Assembly: GCA_023393095.1 (NCBI GenBank)
Contig: JAEWMT010000039.1
Coordinates: 1 to 22,411 of the forward strand
From: Bacillota bacterium
GTDB taxonomy: Bacteria > Bacillota > Clostridia > Lachnospirales > Lachnospiraceae
Direction of reading: 5' to 3'
DNA length: 22,411 bases
Of the stretch, positions 16,047-22,411 are shown one piece after another. Within the stretch, counting starts at the first letter, position 1. Every line of letters begins with the position of its first letter. Position numbers and translations under genes: made by a program. The notes beneath the pieces were generated by a model that was given only the letters and a program-made list of their open reading frames with translations, had not been told where the DNA came from and searched no databases.

Positions 16047-16790
16047 TTGAAGAAGGATTTTATTATATTTAACCAGGTTTTCTTTGCTTTTGGGGAGCAA
16101 CAGGTGCTGAAAGAAGTTAATCTTCTACTGGAACAGGGCGTCTCCTATGCTTTGATCGGTAAATCCGGTTCAGGAAAGACAACTATACTGAATCTGATTG
16201 CAGGTTTTTTAAAGCCAGATCAGGGAACTGTTAGTATTAATGGAACGATTGTTCAAAAAACAAGAAGAGAAACTGCCGTTCTATTTCAGGAACTTGGGCT
16301 GTTACCTTGGCAGACGGTGGCAGAAGCAGTTTCCATGCCGCTAAAGCTTAGGGGTCAGAAGCAGGGTGTGGATGCTGTAGTTGGAGTATTGCTTCAAAAG
16401 ATGGGGCTGGAAAAGTACAAAAACAAATATCCTCAGGAACTAAGCGGAGGAGAACAACAGAGGGTAGCCTTAGCAAGAACCCTAATCGGAGAGCCAGATA
16501 CTATTTTGATGGATGAGCCCACCTCTGCTCTGGATGCAACTACCAAGGAAGAATTGCAGAGGCTGATTCGATGGGAACAACAAAAGAGACAGGCGACGCT
16601 ACTCTTTGTTACACATGATATAGAAGAGGCCATGGTGTTGGGACAGTATATCTTGCTTCTAAAAGAAGATGGAACGATTTCTAAGATGGAGAATCCCTAT
16701 TATTTCACTAAAAATGCCAGAGAGCAGCTAGGATTCTACGAGGAATGCATTAAATTAAGACGGCTGATCAAAATGGAGAACCAAGAATGA
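16047..16790 (+). CDS. ABC transporter ATPase, NitT/TauT (SsuB/TauB) type
   Basis: This is the ATP-hydrolysing subunit of an importer for a small solute. The 247 residues show Walker A GKSGSGKTT (38-46), the Q loop AVLFQELGLLPWQTV, typical of the nitrate/sulfonate/taurine group, the signature LSGGEQQR, Walker B TILMDEPTSALD and the switch VTHD. The TTG start has GGGAGG ~7 bases upstream. A TATAAT at 16002-16007 may be its -10 but has no good -35. It overlaps the permease gene by 4 bases. Confidence 0.94.
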   Translation: MKKDFIIFNQVFFAFGEQQVLKEVNLLLEQGVSYALIGKSGSGKTTILNLIAGFLKPDQGTVSINGTIVQKTRRETAVLFQELGLLPWQTVAEAVSMPLKLRGQKQGVDAVVGVLLQKMGLEKYKNKYPQELSGGEQQRVALARTLIGEPDTILMDEPTSALDATTKEELQRLIRWEQQKRQATLLFVTHDIEEAMVLGQYILLLKEDGTISKMENPYYFTKNAREQLGFYEECIKLRRLIKMENQE

Positions 16791-17593
16791 AAGAGAGAAA
16801 ATGGTTGATTTATACCGGTGTTATGAGAAGTATAAAGAAATTTGCTAAGAGTCAATTAATAGGTTTTATCAGTTTTCTTATTCTTTGGGAAATCTGTCAC
16901 CTGCTTTTAAACACCCACACGGTGCCGTCGCCCATGGAAACCATTGCGTATATGCTAACGGTTCCAAGAATCTTATTACTTCATTGCGGAGCCAGCATGT
17001 TAAGAGTGTTGGCTGCAATTGGTATTTCTCTGTTGATTGGAGTACCGGCAGGTATTCTTCTAGGAATTAATGAGACCTGTAAAAAACTTCTATCTCCGTT
17101 TTTGTATTTTATTTATCCTATGCCTAAAATTGCATTTCTCCCAATTTTTATGCTGCTATTCGGGCTAGGAGATACCTCCAAAATAATTTTGATGATTTGG
17201 ATTATCATATTCCAGATGATATTATCCGTACGGGATGGTGTAGAACAGATTTCACCGTTGCATGTTAAAGTAATGAATAGCTTCTGTGCGACGGCTTCAC
17301 AGAAATACCGGTTTTTGATACTGCCGGCAATCCTTCCTCAGATTTTTTCCGGATTGAGGATTAGTATTGGGATCACACTGGCATCTTTATTTTTTGCGGA
17401 GAATTATGCGGTTACCTATGGAATAGGTTATTATATTTTAAGTGCCTGGTCAAAGATGAATTATGTAGAAATGTTCGGGGGAATTCTAACAATTGGGTTC
17501 ATAGGGATATTATTATTTAATTTGTTGGATTGGCTGGAATATCTTTGTGCACCGTGGTTAAAAGAAAAAGAGAAACGTTATTATAACAGATAG
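16787..17593 (+). CDS. ABC transporter permease, NitT/TauT type
   Basis: The 268-residue inner-membrane subunit has about six transmembrane segments. Its BPD_transp_1 core includes the coupling region ILSVRDGVEQISPLHVKVMN and ILPQIFSGLRISIGITLASL, the usual contact with the ATPase. The ATG overlaps the ATPase stop (ATGA), so the two are translationally coupled. The solute-binding subunit is not downstream; the likely partner lies on the opposite strand at 18723-19712. Confidence 0.94.
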   Translation: MKERKWLIYTGVMRSIKKFAKSQLIGFISFLILWEICHLLLNTHTVPSPMETIAYMLTVPRILLLHCGASMLRVLAAIGISLLIGVPAGILLGINETCKKLLSPFLYFIYPMPKIAFLPIFMLLFGLGDTSKIILMIWIIIFQMILSVRDGVEQISPLHVKVMNSFCATASQKYRFLILPAILPQIFSGLRISIGITLASLFFAENYAVTYGIGYYILSAWSKMNYVEMFGGILTIGFIGILLFNLLDWLEYLCAPWLKEKEKRYYNR

Positions 17594-17629
17594 ATATTAT
17601 TGGGAAAGATGTAAAGGTTGGTGAGCTAT

Positions 17630-18532
17630 ATGCATAAATCAAATAGTTTAGTAGTAAGAGTTAGAATTTTTTTAAGTTTATTATTATTGTCTTTTACTAT
17701 AGTCTTAATTAGTGGATGCAAGAATGTAAATACCACTTGGGAATCTCCTTCGCAAAGTCAAAGTCTGCTATCAGAAAGTCCAATTCAAGCTTCACCTACT
17801 ATAATTACACAATCTCCTACACCTTCACCCAATGTTTTTAATTTAAGTAACAATACAGAAGATTTTAATAATAATGTTATGAATAAGGAAAATCAAATTC
17901 CACTAATTGCGGCAATAAAATCAGAAAACATTTATTTATATGGAATCTATCCTTATGGAGTAATTCTTTACCAAAATAACATCGGAACATATTATGATTG
18001 GTTATGGATAACACCTAGATTAGTTTTACCGGAGTTGGCTTATCAAGATTTTGATAGCGATGGTAAAAAGGAGTTAGCTATAACTTTATATGTAGGCTCA
18101 GGAACAGGCTATTCAATTAGGGATTTGCATTTATTGCACATCGATGATACAAAGGACGAATCCTATTCAGAGTATACCGACTACTGTTTGTCAGGTTTTG
18201 ATGTTGATTCTTGGTTTGATAATAAGTTCACCTTTAGTCAAGAAAAGGATAGTAAAATAGTTAATGTAAAATTTGATAATAAAGATTATACTGTTAATAT
18301 TGGTAAAGAAGATTCTGATTCTGGACCGATTGAGAATGTTGTATTTGGAGATTTCGTTGATTTTAAATTTGACGGACAGAAAATTAAGGCTATAATTGAA
18401 ATCGGTTTTATATATAAAAATTGGGTTTCACCGCAATTCTTTGGAAACGTTGAAGCAACTGTTAATTTTAGTAATAAGCAATTTTCTTTGTCGGATTATA
18501 ATTTTACATTAGATAACAGCACCACTAATTAA
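17630..18532 (+). CDS. Uncharacterised lipoprotein with an acidic DxDxDG-type segment
   Basis: The 300-residue secreted lipoprotein has a hydrophobic signal and the lipobox LISGC, with Cys30 as the lipidated residue. A Ser/Pro/Thr-rich linker (~40-75) follows. The globular part contains AYQDFDSDGKKELAITL at ~138-152. This DFDSDGKKE pattern is typical of calcium-binding FG-GAP/VCBS-like repeats seen in clostridial surface proteins. The start at ATG 17630 has GGTGAG close upstream; a TTG at 17618 in the same frame is less likely. It follows the permease by 36 bases but looks unrelated to the importer. The body is rich in Asn, Asp and Lys and poorer in GC than its neighbours. Confidence 0.75.
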   Translation: MHKSNSLVVRVRIFLSLLLLSFTIVLISGCKNVNTTWESPSQSQSLLSESPIQASPTIITQSPTPSPNVFNLSNNTEDFNNNVMNKENQIPLIAAIKSENIYLYGIYPYGVILYQNNIGTYYDWLWITPRLVLPELAYQDFDSDGKKELAITLYVGSGTGYSIRDLHLLHIDDTKDESYSEYTDYCLSGFDVDSWFDNKFTFSQEKDSKIVNVKFDNKDYTVNIGKEDSDSGPIENVVFGDFVDFKFDGQKIKAIIEIGFIYKNWVSPQFFGNVEATVNFSNKQFSLSDYNFTLDNSTTN

Positions 18533-18560
18533 GTATTTTCTGTATTATTAGTAATTAAGT

Positions 18561-18596
18561 AGAGAGACTAATCCGAATTGGGCTAGTCTCTCTTTC
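18561..18596. terminator. Terminator between convergent genes
   Basis: AGAGAGACTA at 18561-18570 pairs over 10 bp with TAGTCTCTCT at 18584-18593, followed by a short T-run on plus. It ends the lipoprotein transcript; the same hairpin could also slow transcripts coming from the minus strand. Confidence 0.8.
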
Positions 18597-18722
18597 GTAA
18601 TGGCGCGAACTACAGCTCCGTTCCCACAAAGTCTAGCATAGCCCTAACAACTTTATACTGTACATTTGCCCAGTTACGGATGTTCGAAGTTTGAATTGTC
18701 TTATTAGTTATTTTAAGAATGA

Positions 18723-19712
18723 TTATTCCAAGAAGGAAAAATCAGTAAGCTCCTCATACGTATAGCTTTTGCTGATCAATTTCTTTTTCTTGGTCCATTC
18801 TATAATATGATCAAATTGCTTTTTTTCAATAGAACCGGCATACTGGAAGGTTCCATTCAGACTGGTAAGGTAATCACTAATGGCTTCAGGAAACTGGTAT
18901 TTGGTTAAGATGTCGCTGTATTTAGAAGCATCGGTCTCATTCATGTATTCGATGGCTTTATGATAAGCCTTATAAAAGGCTTTGATAGCTTTAGGATGCT
19001 TGGTAATGGTATCATTGGTAAACATCAGGGTTCCTCCCTTGATTCCGGCTTCTTTTGAACTACCAAGCAGATGGGCTCCCTGAGTTACCAGCATTCCAGC
19101 CTGCGGTTCTGTAAATACGACTCCGTCAATCTGGTCTGACAACAGTGCTTCGGATCTACCAGAAAAGGAAGGAATCTCAACTATCTTATATTGAAATCCA
19201 TATTTTGTAGCAAACTGATCCATAATATATTCCAGAATGAAATTAGGAACAAGAGAAATCTTTTTCCCTCCCAATTGATCCATCTTGGTAATTCCGGATT
19301 TTGGGGAAGAAAGGATCTTAAAATCTTCACTGATATCCGATGTTATTTTCATGGGGATGCCTTTATCTACAAAAGCAGCACTCGTCATGACATCGCCAAT
19401 GACTCCATCTAGTTCCTTAGATTGAACGGCAGCATTCCGGTCGTTGGGAGAAGAAAAGGACTGTATTGTTACTGTTACCCCTTCAGCTTCAAAAAATCCT
19501 TTTTCCTTTGCTAAGATTAGGGGGATGGCAGATTCCGCAGGTAATATTCCAACCGTCAATTCTTCTTTAGTTAAAGTCTTGTTTCCAGTGATATCCGTGG
19601 GAGAGATAGTGGCTTTGGCATTGCTTTCTGGAACCTTGTCTGCTGCTTTCGAACAAGAGGTCAATAAAAGAATTCCCATTAATAGGATAAGTATAGTAAA
19701 CATTTTTTTCAT
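18723..19712 (-). CDS. ABC transporter substrate-binding lipoprotein, NitT/TauT (NMT1/SsuA-like) type
   Basis: This is a membrane-anchored solute-binding protein of 329 residues. The signal peptide MKKMFTILILLMGILLLTSC ends in the lipobox LTSC with Cys20. The mature fold follows the NMT1/SsuA pattern: TVGILPAESAIPLILAKEKG, FFEAEGVTVTI, DGVIGDVMTS, a LGGKKISLV hinge and DGVVFTEPQAGML. The ATG at 19712 gives a proper signal peptide and has AAGGAG 12 bases upstream; an ATG at 19745 has no ribosome site. It follows the deacetylase-like gene by 41 bases. It is the probable partner of the ATPase and permease at 16047-17593, which lie in the opposite direction. Confidence 0.92.
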   Translation of the reverse strand: MKKMFTILILLMGILLLTSCSKAADKVPESNAKATISPTDITGNKTLTKEELTVGILPAESAIPLILAKEKGFFEAEGVTVTIQSFSSPNDRNAAVQSKELDGVIGDVMTSAAFVDKGIPMKITSDISEDFKILSSPKSGITKMDQLGGKKISLVPNFILEYIMDQFATKYGFQYKIVEIPSFSGRSEALLSDQIDGVVFTEPQAGMLVTQGAHLLGSSKEAGIKGGTLMFTNDTITKHPKAIKAFYKAYHKAIEYMNETDASKYSDILTKYQFPEAISDYLTSLNGTFQYAGSIEKKQFDHIIEWTKKKKLISKSYTYEELTDFSFLE

Positions 19713-19753
19713 AATTAGTTCAATCTCCTTATAATTCAGCTTCATTTATTTCT

Positions 19754-20509
19754 TTATTTTAAATCCAAGATATTTTGAAAGGCAGACATTTCCATAAAAT
19801 ATGGAATAACGGTACGATTAAGATTAAGAGGGTCCGTATTTCTGTTATTTAGACCTTCATTTGTTGTGAAAGCCATACAGAAGCCTTTCGATTTAAGAAG
19901 AGCGATATTCCGCTCAGAATATAGACCAAAGGGATAGGCAAACACATCTTTGGCTCCGATGACAGGATTAGCGTTGCAACGGTCCAAATCCTTGGAAAAT
20001 TCCAAATCGCTGGCTTCCATCATTAGGCTGGTGAATGTGTTGGATCTGGTATGAAACAAGTCAGTATGGTTGGCATATTCAAAGACATCTTCCATCTCTT
20101 TTAGATCTTTCTGAGTAAGACATACAGACATCTCAGGCTGAAAGGGTGTTTGCAGGTTATTTAACCATCCGGAAACCACAAAGGCCACCCCGTGGAAACC
20201 ATAATTTTTTAAAAGGGGATATGCATAGAGAGCAATGGACTGGTAGCAGTCATCAAAGGTTAATAACACGGATTTTTCCGGCAAAGCTGCTTGGCCATAA
20301 TAATAATTACGAAGCTCCTCAAGCGTTAGAGTGTGGTATTGATTCTCGTATAAATATTTCATTTGTTCTGTAAAATTTTCTAAAGTTACAAAAAGAGGAG
20401 AGGGCAGATTATCTTCGTAATTCTGCCTTACATTTATGGGATGAGATTGATCTGGATGAAACATAGAGCTTTCCCGAATTTCATGGTAAACTAAGGTGGC
20501 AAATGACAT
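19754..20509 (-). CDS. Polysaccharide deacetylase-fold (NodB/CE4-like) protein without signal peptide
   Basis: The 251 residues carry the CE4 landmarks: TFDDCYQS (motif 1, catalytic base and metal Asp), YANHTDLFH (motif 2, the two metal His residues four apart) and FAYPFGLYSE (motif 3). There is no signal peptide or transmembrane segment, so it should act in the cytoplasm, unlike most peptidoglycan or chitin deacetylases. The start ATG at 20509 has GGAG 9 bases upstream; a TTG at 20524 in frame overlaps that site. It is the first gene of a unit with the substrate-binding protein, which suggests that it works on the imported compound. The substrate is unknown. Confidence 0.87.
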   Translation of the reverse strand: MSFATLVYHEIRESSMFHPDQSHPINVRQNYEDNLPSPLFVTLENFTEQMKYLYENQYHTLTLEELRNYYYGQAALPEKSVLLTFDDCYQSIALYAYPLLKNYGFHGVAFVVSGWLNNLQTPFQPEMSVCLTQKDLKEMEDVFEYANHTDLFHTRSNTFTSLMMEASDLEFSKDLDRCNANPVIGAKDVFAYPFGLYSERNIALLKSKGFCMAFTTNEGLNNRNTDPLNLNRTVIPYFMEMSAFQNILDLK

Positions 20510-20566
20510 TGCAGTATTCTCCAATCTGGATTCAGTTTATTGTATTACACTTGAAATCAGTAATAA

Positions 20567-20597
20567 AGTATATCACATGAAGGTATTAATTGATACC
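20567..20597 (-). promoter_or_regulatory. Candidate promoter/operator of the deacetylase/solute-binding unit
   Basis: On the minus strand a -10-like TATACT (20567-20572) lies 9 bases from a 16-base palindrome at 20582-20597 (GGTAT and ATACC arms, one mismatched pair). The palindrome covers the place of the -35, so a regulator bound there would control the unit. The -35 itself is poor, which fits an activator-dependent promoter. Confidence 0.4.
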
Positions 20598-20732
20598 CAA
20601 TAATTAAACAAAAGAGATAATGTATAATTGTTAGGAATAATATATCCCATTTATTGTGATAATACACTGAAAGCTCTGTGTTAAGAATTATAAAAACTAT
20701 TCTTTTTCTTTACTCATATGGATTTCGGGTAG

Positions 20733-20776
20733 AAAGAGATACGATAGTCGATCCCCGTCCCAGCGATCGACGAAAG
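20733..20776. terminator. GC-rich hairpin downstream of the TetR gene, possible terminator
   Basis: GTCGATC and GATCGAC are inverted around a C-rich spacer with CCCGTCCC. The position, just after the TetR gene on the minus strand and with a T/C-rich stretch following on that strand, fits a terminator, but there is no clean T-run. Confidence 0.4.
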
Positions 20777-20786
20777 AATTGGAGGA

Positions 20787-21356
20787 TTATAGAAATGCTG
20801 CTCTGCCATTGTAAGAAGATTTAAGGATCAGTTCCGCCATTTCCTTAGCTGGCTTTTTTACACCGCCTTTCAGCCACATCTGAATGACCCCGATAGAGCC
20901 GCTTGCTAAAAAATGATAGATATATTCGGCATCTTCTTTATTTAATAAATCATTTCCTAGTATGGGTATAAAATGTTGCAAGCCAATAATCTTTATGACC
21001 TCCTGCTGGAACTTTATATCGCCGTTTAAATTTAATAAAAGATCGAAAAGTTCTGCATTTTCCGCCACATAATCCAGAATCTTTTCAATCATTTCAACCG
21101 GAATTAAATTACTATTCAAATCATAGCTCTTTAAATAATGATTAATATCATCAATTATTTCATTCTCAATCTGTTGGAGTAAATCATATTGATCCAGATA
21201 ATGCGCATAGAAAGTGGCGCGGTTGATATCAGCATCATCACAGATTTCTTTTACTGTAATTTTTGAAATTGGCTTTTGTTTTAAAAACTTAACAAAACTG
21301 TCCTTAATAACCATTTTGGTATATTTTACACGCCTGTCAGTTTTCTTTGTTTCCAT
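20787..21356 (-). CDS. TetR-family transcriptional regulator
   Basis: The 189 residues have an N-terminal TetR HTH: YTKMVIKDSFVKFLKQKPIS, then ITVKEICDDADINRATFYAHY, the highly typical recognition segment. A helical C-terminal ligand/dimer domain follows, with the YIYHFLASGSIGVIQMWL signature found in clostridial TetR proteins of the DhaS-like group. GGAGG lies 8 bases before the ATG. It is divergent from an efflux-type ABC transporter and probably represses it and itself through the repeated boxes between them. Confidence 0.93.
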   Translation of the reverse strand: METKKTDRRVKYTKMVIKDSFVKFLKQKPISKITVKEICDDADINRATFYAHYLDQYDLLQQIENEIIDDINHYLKSYDLNSNLIPVEMIEKILDYVAENAELFDLLLNLNGDIKFQQEVIKIIGLQHFIPILGNDLLNKEDAEYIYHFLASGSIGVIQMWLKGGVKKPAKEMAELILKSSYNGRAAFL

Positions 21357-21466
21357 TCGAATCCTCCAACTAATAATATTTGTTTTATCATTTGCTAAAC
21401 ATTTTATCGTAATCTGTTGTGAAGCTTACATTTATGAATTAATTGATTGTTGTATTTGAATCATAG

Positions 21467-21531
21467 TGTCAATATAATGTATTCGAGTTAAATTGTCAAC
21501 ACAGTGTATAGGAATTTATGGACACAATGTA
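21467..21531. repeat. Repeated operator-like boxes between the TetR and ABC genes
   Basis: TGTCAATATAATGTA (21467-21481) and TGTCAACACAGTGTA (21494-21508) match at 11 of 15 positions and start 27 bases apart. A third, weaker copy (GACACAATGTA) ends at 21531. The first two cover the -10 and -35 of the minus-strand promoter. Confidence 0.5.
21471..21499 (-). promoter_or_regulatory. Promoter of the TetR gene
   Basis: Read on the minus strand, TTGACA and TATATT are separated by exactly 17 bases, a near-consensus housekeeping promoter. It gives a leader of about 100 bases before the TetR start. Confidence 0.7.
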
Positions 21532-21617
21532 AAGAAACAGGTAACTGCTGTGTATACAATTACAAAGTCTATATAGTTTCGCAATTACCTATGTAAAAAA
21601 AGATATGGAGGAAATAG

Positions 21618-22319
21618 ATGGCGCTCATTGAGTTTGATAATATTGTAAAAGCATATGAGATTGGTGATGTAAAGATTAATGCAGTTGATCATTGTTCTTT
21701 TACGATAGAAAAGGGTGAATTAGTGGTTATTCTTGGCCCATCGGGAGCTGGTAAAACCACAGTCTTAAATCTGCTTGGCGGGATGGATACACCAAGTGAT
21801 GGGAGCATCAGGGTCGACGGGAATGAAATCCATAAATACAACAAAAGAAAATTGGTTAATTACAGACGCAATGATATTGGGTTTGTATTTCAATTTTATA
21901 ACCTCGTGGGTAATCTGACTGCACTTGAAAATGTTGAGTTAGCTTGTCAGATATGCCCGGATTCCTTGGATCCTAAGACAATTTTGGAGAAGGTCGGATT
22001 GTCTGATCGTATGGATAGCTTTCCCTCTCAATTGTCAGGCGGAGAACAACAACGTGTAGCAATTGCAAGAGCAATCGCCAAAAATCCTAAGCTTCTTCTA
22101 TGTGATGAACCTACCGGCGCACTCGACAGCGTAACAGGACAGATGATTATCGAATTATTGCAAAAAACTTGTAAAGAAGTTGGCATGACTACTGTGATAA
22201 TTACGCACAATGCAGTAATCGCTGATATTGCGGATAAGGTCATTAAGATTAAAAATGGTACAGTCAAAGAAGTTTTGATCAATGAAAATCCTAAAAAAGC
22301 AAATGAGATTGTGTGGTGA
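21618..22319 (+). CDS. ABC transporter ATPase, MacB/LolD type
   Basis: The 233-residue ATPase belongs to the group that works with FtsX/MacB-like permeases in export of peptides, antibiotics or lipids. It shows Walker A GPSGAGKTT, the Q loop IGFVFQFYNLVGNLTALENV, typical of this group, the signature QLSGGEQQRVAIARA, Walker B LLLCDEPTGALDSVTG and the switch ITHN. The H loop carries Asn after His, as is common here. GGAGG lies 7 bases before the ATG. It is divergent from the TetR gene and overlaps the permease start. Confidence 0.95.
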   Translation: MALIEFDNIVKAYEIGDVKINAVDHCSFTIEKGELVVILGPSGAGKTTVLNLLGGMDTPSDGSIRVDGNEIHKYNKRKLVNYRRNDIGFVFQFYNLVGNLTALENVELACQICPDSLDPKTILEKVGLSDRMDSFPSQLSGGEQQRVAIARAIAKNPKLLLCDEPTGALDSVTGQMIIELLQKTCKEVGMTTVIITHNAVIADIADKVIKIKNGTVKEVLINENPKKANEIVW

Positions 22320-22411
22320 TTCGATTGTTATTCATAAACACACTGAAGAAAATAAAGAAGTCCTTTGGAAGATATCTATCAATATTTTTAATTGTTATGA
22401 TTGGTGTCGGC
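22316..22411 (+). CDS. FtsX-like ABC permease, N-terminal part (3' end outside window)
   Basis: The frame reads NTLKKIKKSFGRYLSIFL followed by IVMIGVG, the positively charged start and first transmembrane helix typical of large FtsX-family permeases that pair with the preceding ATPase. A GTG at 22316 overlaps the ATPase stop (GTGA) and a TTG at 22325 is an alternative start; neither has a strong ribosome site. The gene runs out of the window. Confidence 0.8.
   Translation, partial: MIRLLFINTLKKIKKSFGRYLSIFLIVMIGVG

Noticed and set aside
1..22411. CRISPR array, rRNA operon, complete insertion sequence or prophage
   Set aside because: No regularly spaced repeats, rRNA-like sequence, intact transposase or phage genes were seen on either strand; the only mobile-element trace is the group II intron maturase fragment.

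Overview
The window is AT-rich DNA with strong purine-rich Shine-Dalgarno sites (AGGAGG type) and several TTG starts. Its gene families are typical of anaerobic, motile Clostridia, and a Lachnospiraceae-like organism is the best guess. This is inferred from gene style; there is no rRNA or other taxonomic marker.

Region 1 (1-692) is the C-terminal part of an AraC/YesN-type regulator cut by the window edge. Region 2 (693-1542) has no intact gene. It holds a terminator, a tRNA 3'-half-like fragment, two hairpins, an orphan intrinsic terminator, an N-terminal scrap of a group II intron reverse transcriptase, and the frameshifted tail of a cheY-like gene directly in front of cheA.

Region 3 (1543-7883) is a chemosensory block: cheA, cheW and a transmembrane methyl-accepting chemotaxis protein (MCP), then a PAS-HisKA protein that lacks a kinase ATPase domain and ends in an HPt-like helical region with a shifted histidine, then a single-domain CheY-like receiver. 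After the receiver lies an orphan copy of the MCP C-terminal tail peptide, then a textbook terminator. CheR, CheB and CheD are not in the window.

Region 4 (about 7980-13800) is a molybdenum hydroxylase cluster: Mo-binding, FAD and 2Fe-2S subunits of a xanthine dehydrogenase-family enzyme, an unassigned polytopic membrane protein, a MocA-like molybdopterin nucleotidyltransferase, and a THEP1-like P-loop NTPase. The first three form the enzyme. MocA probably activates the cofactor, and the membrane protein and NTPase are candidate accessory factors. Tandem repeats and a near-perfect dyad precede the operon.

Region 5 (13860-15910) has a cupin and a GNAT acetyltransferase on the minus strand and a divergent LysR regulator. 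Region 6 (16047-20509) has a NitT/TauT-type ABC importer split between convergent units: ATPase and permease on plus, and a substrate-binding lipoprotein behind a signal-less polysaccharide-deacetylase-fold protein on minus. An unrelated lipoprotein and a terminator lie between them. Region 7 (20787-22411) is a TetR regulator divergent from a MacB/LolD-type ABC ATPase and the start of its FtsX-like permease, with a good promoter and repeated operator-like boxes between them.
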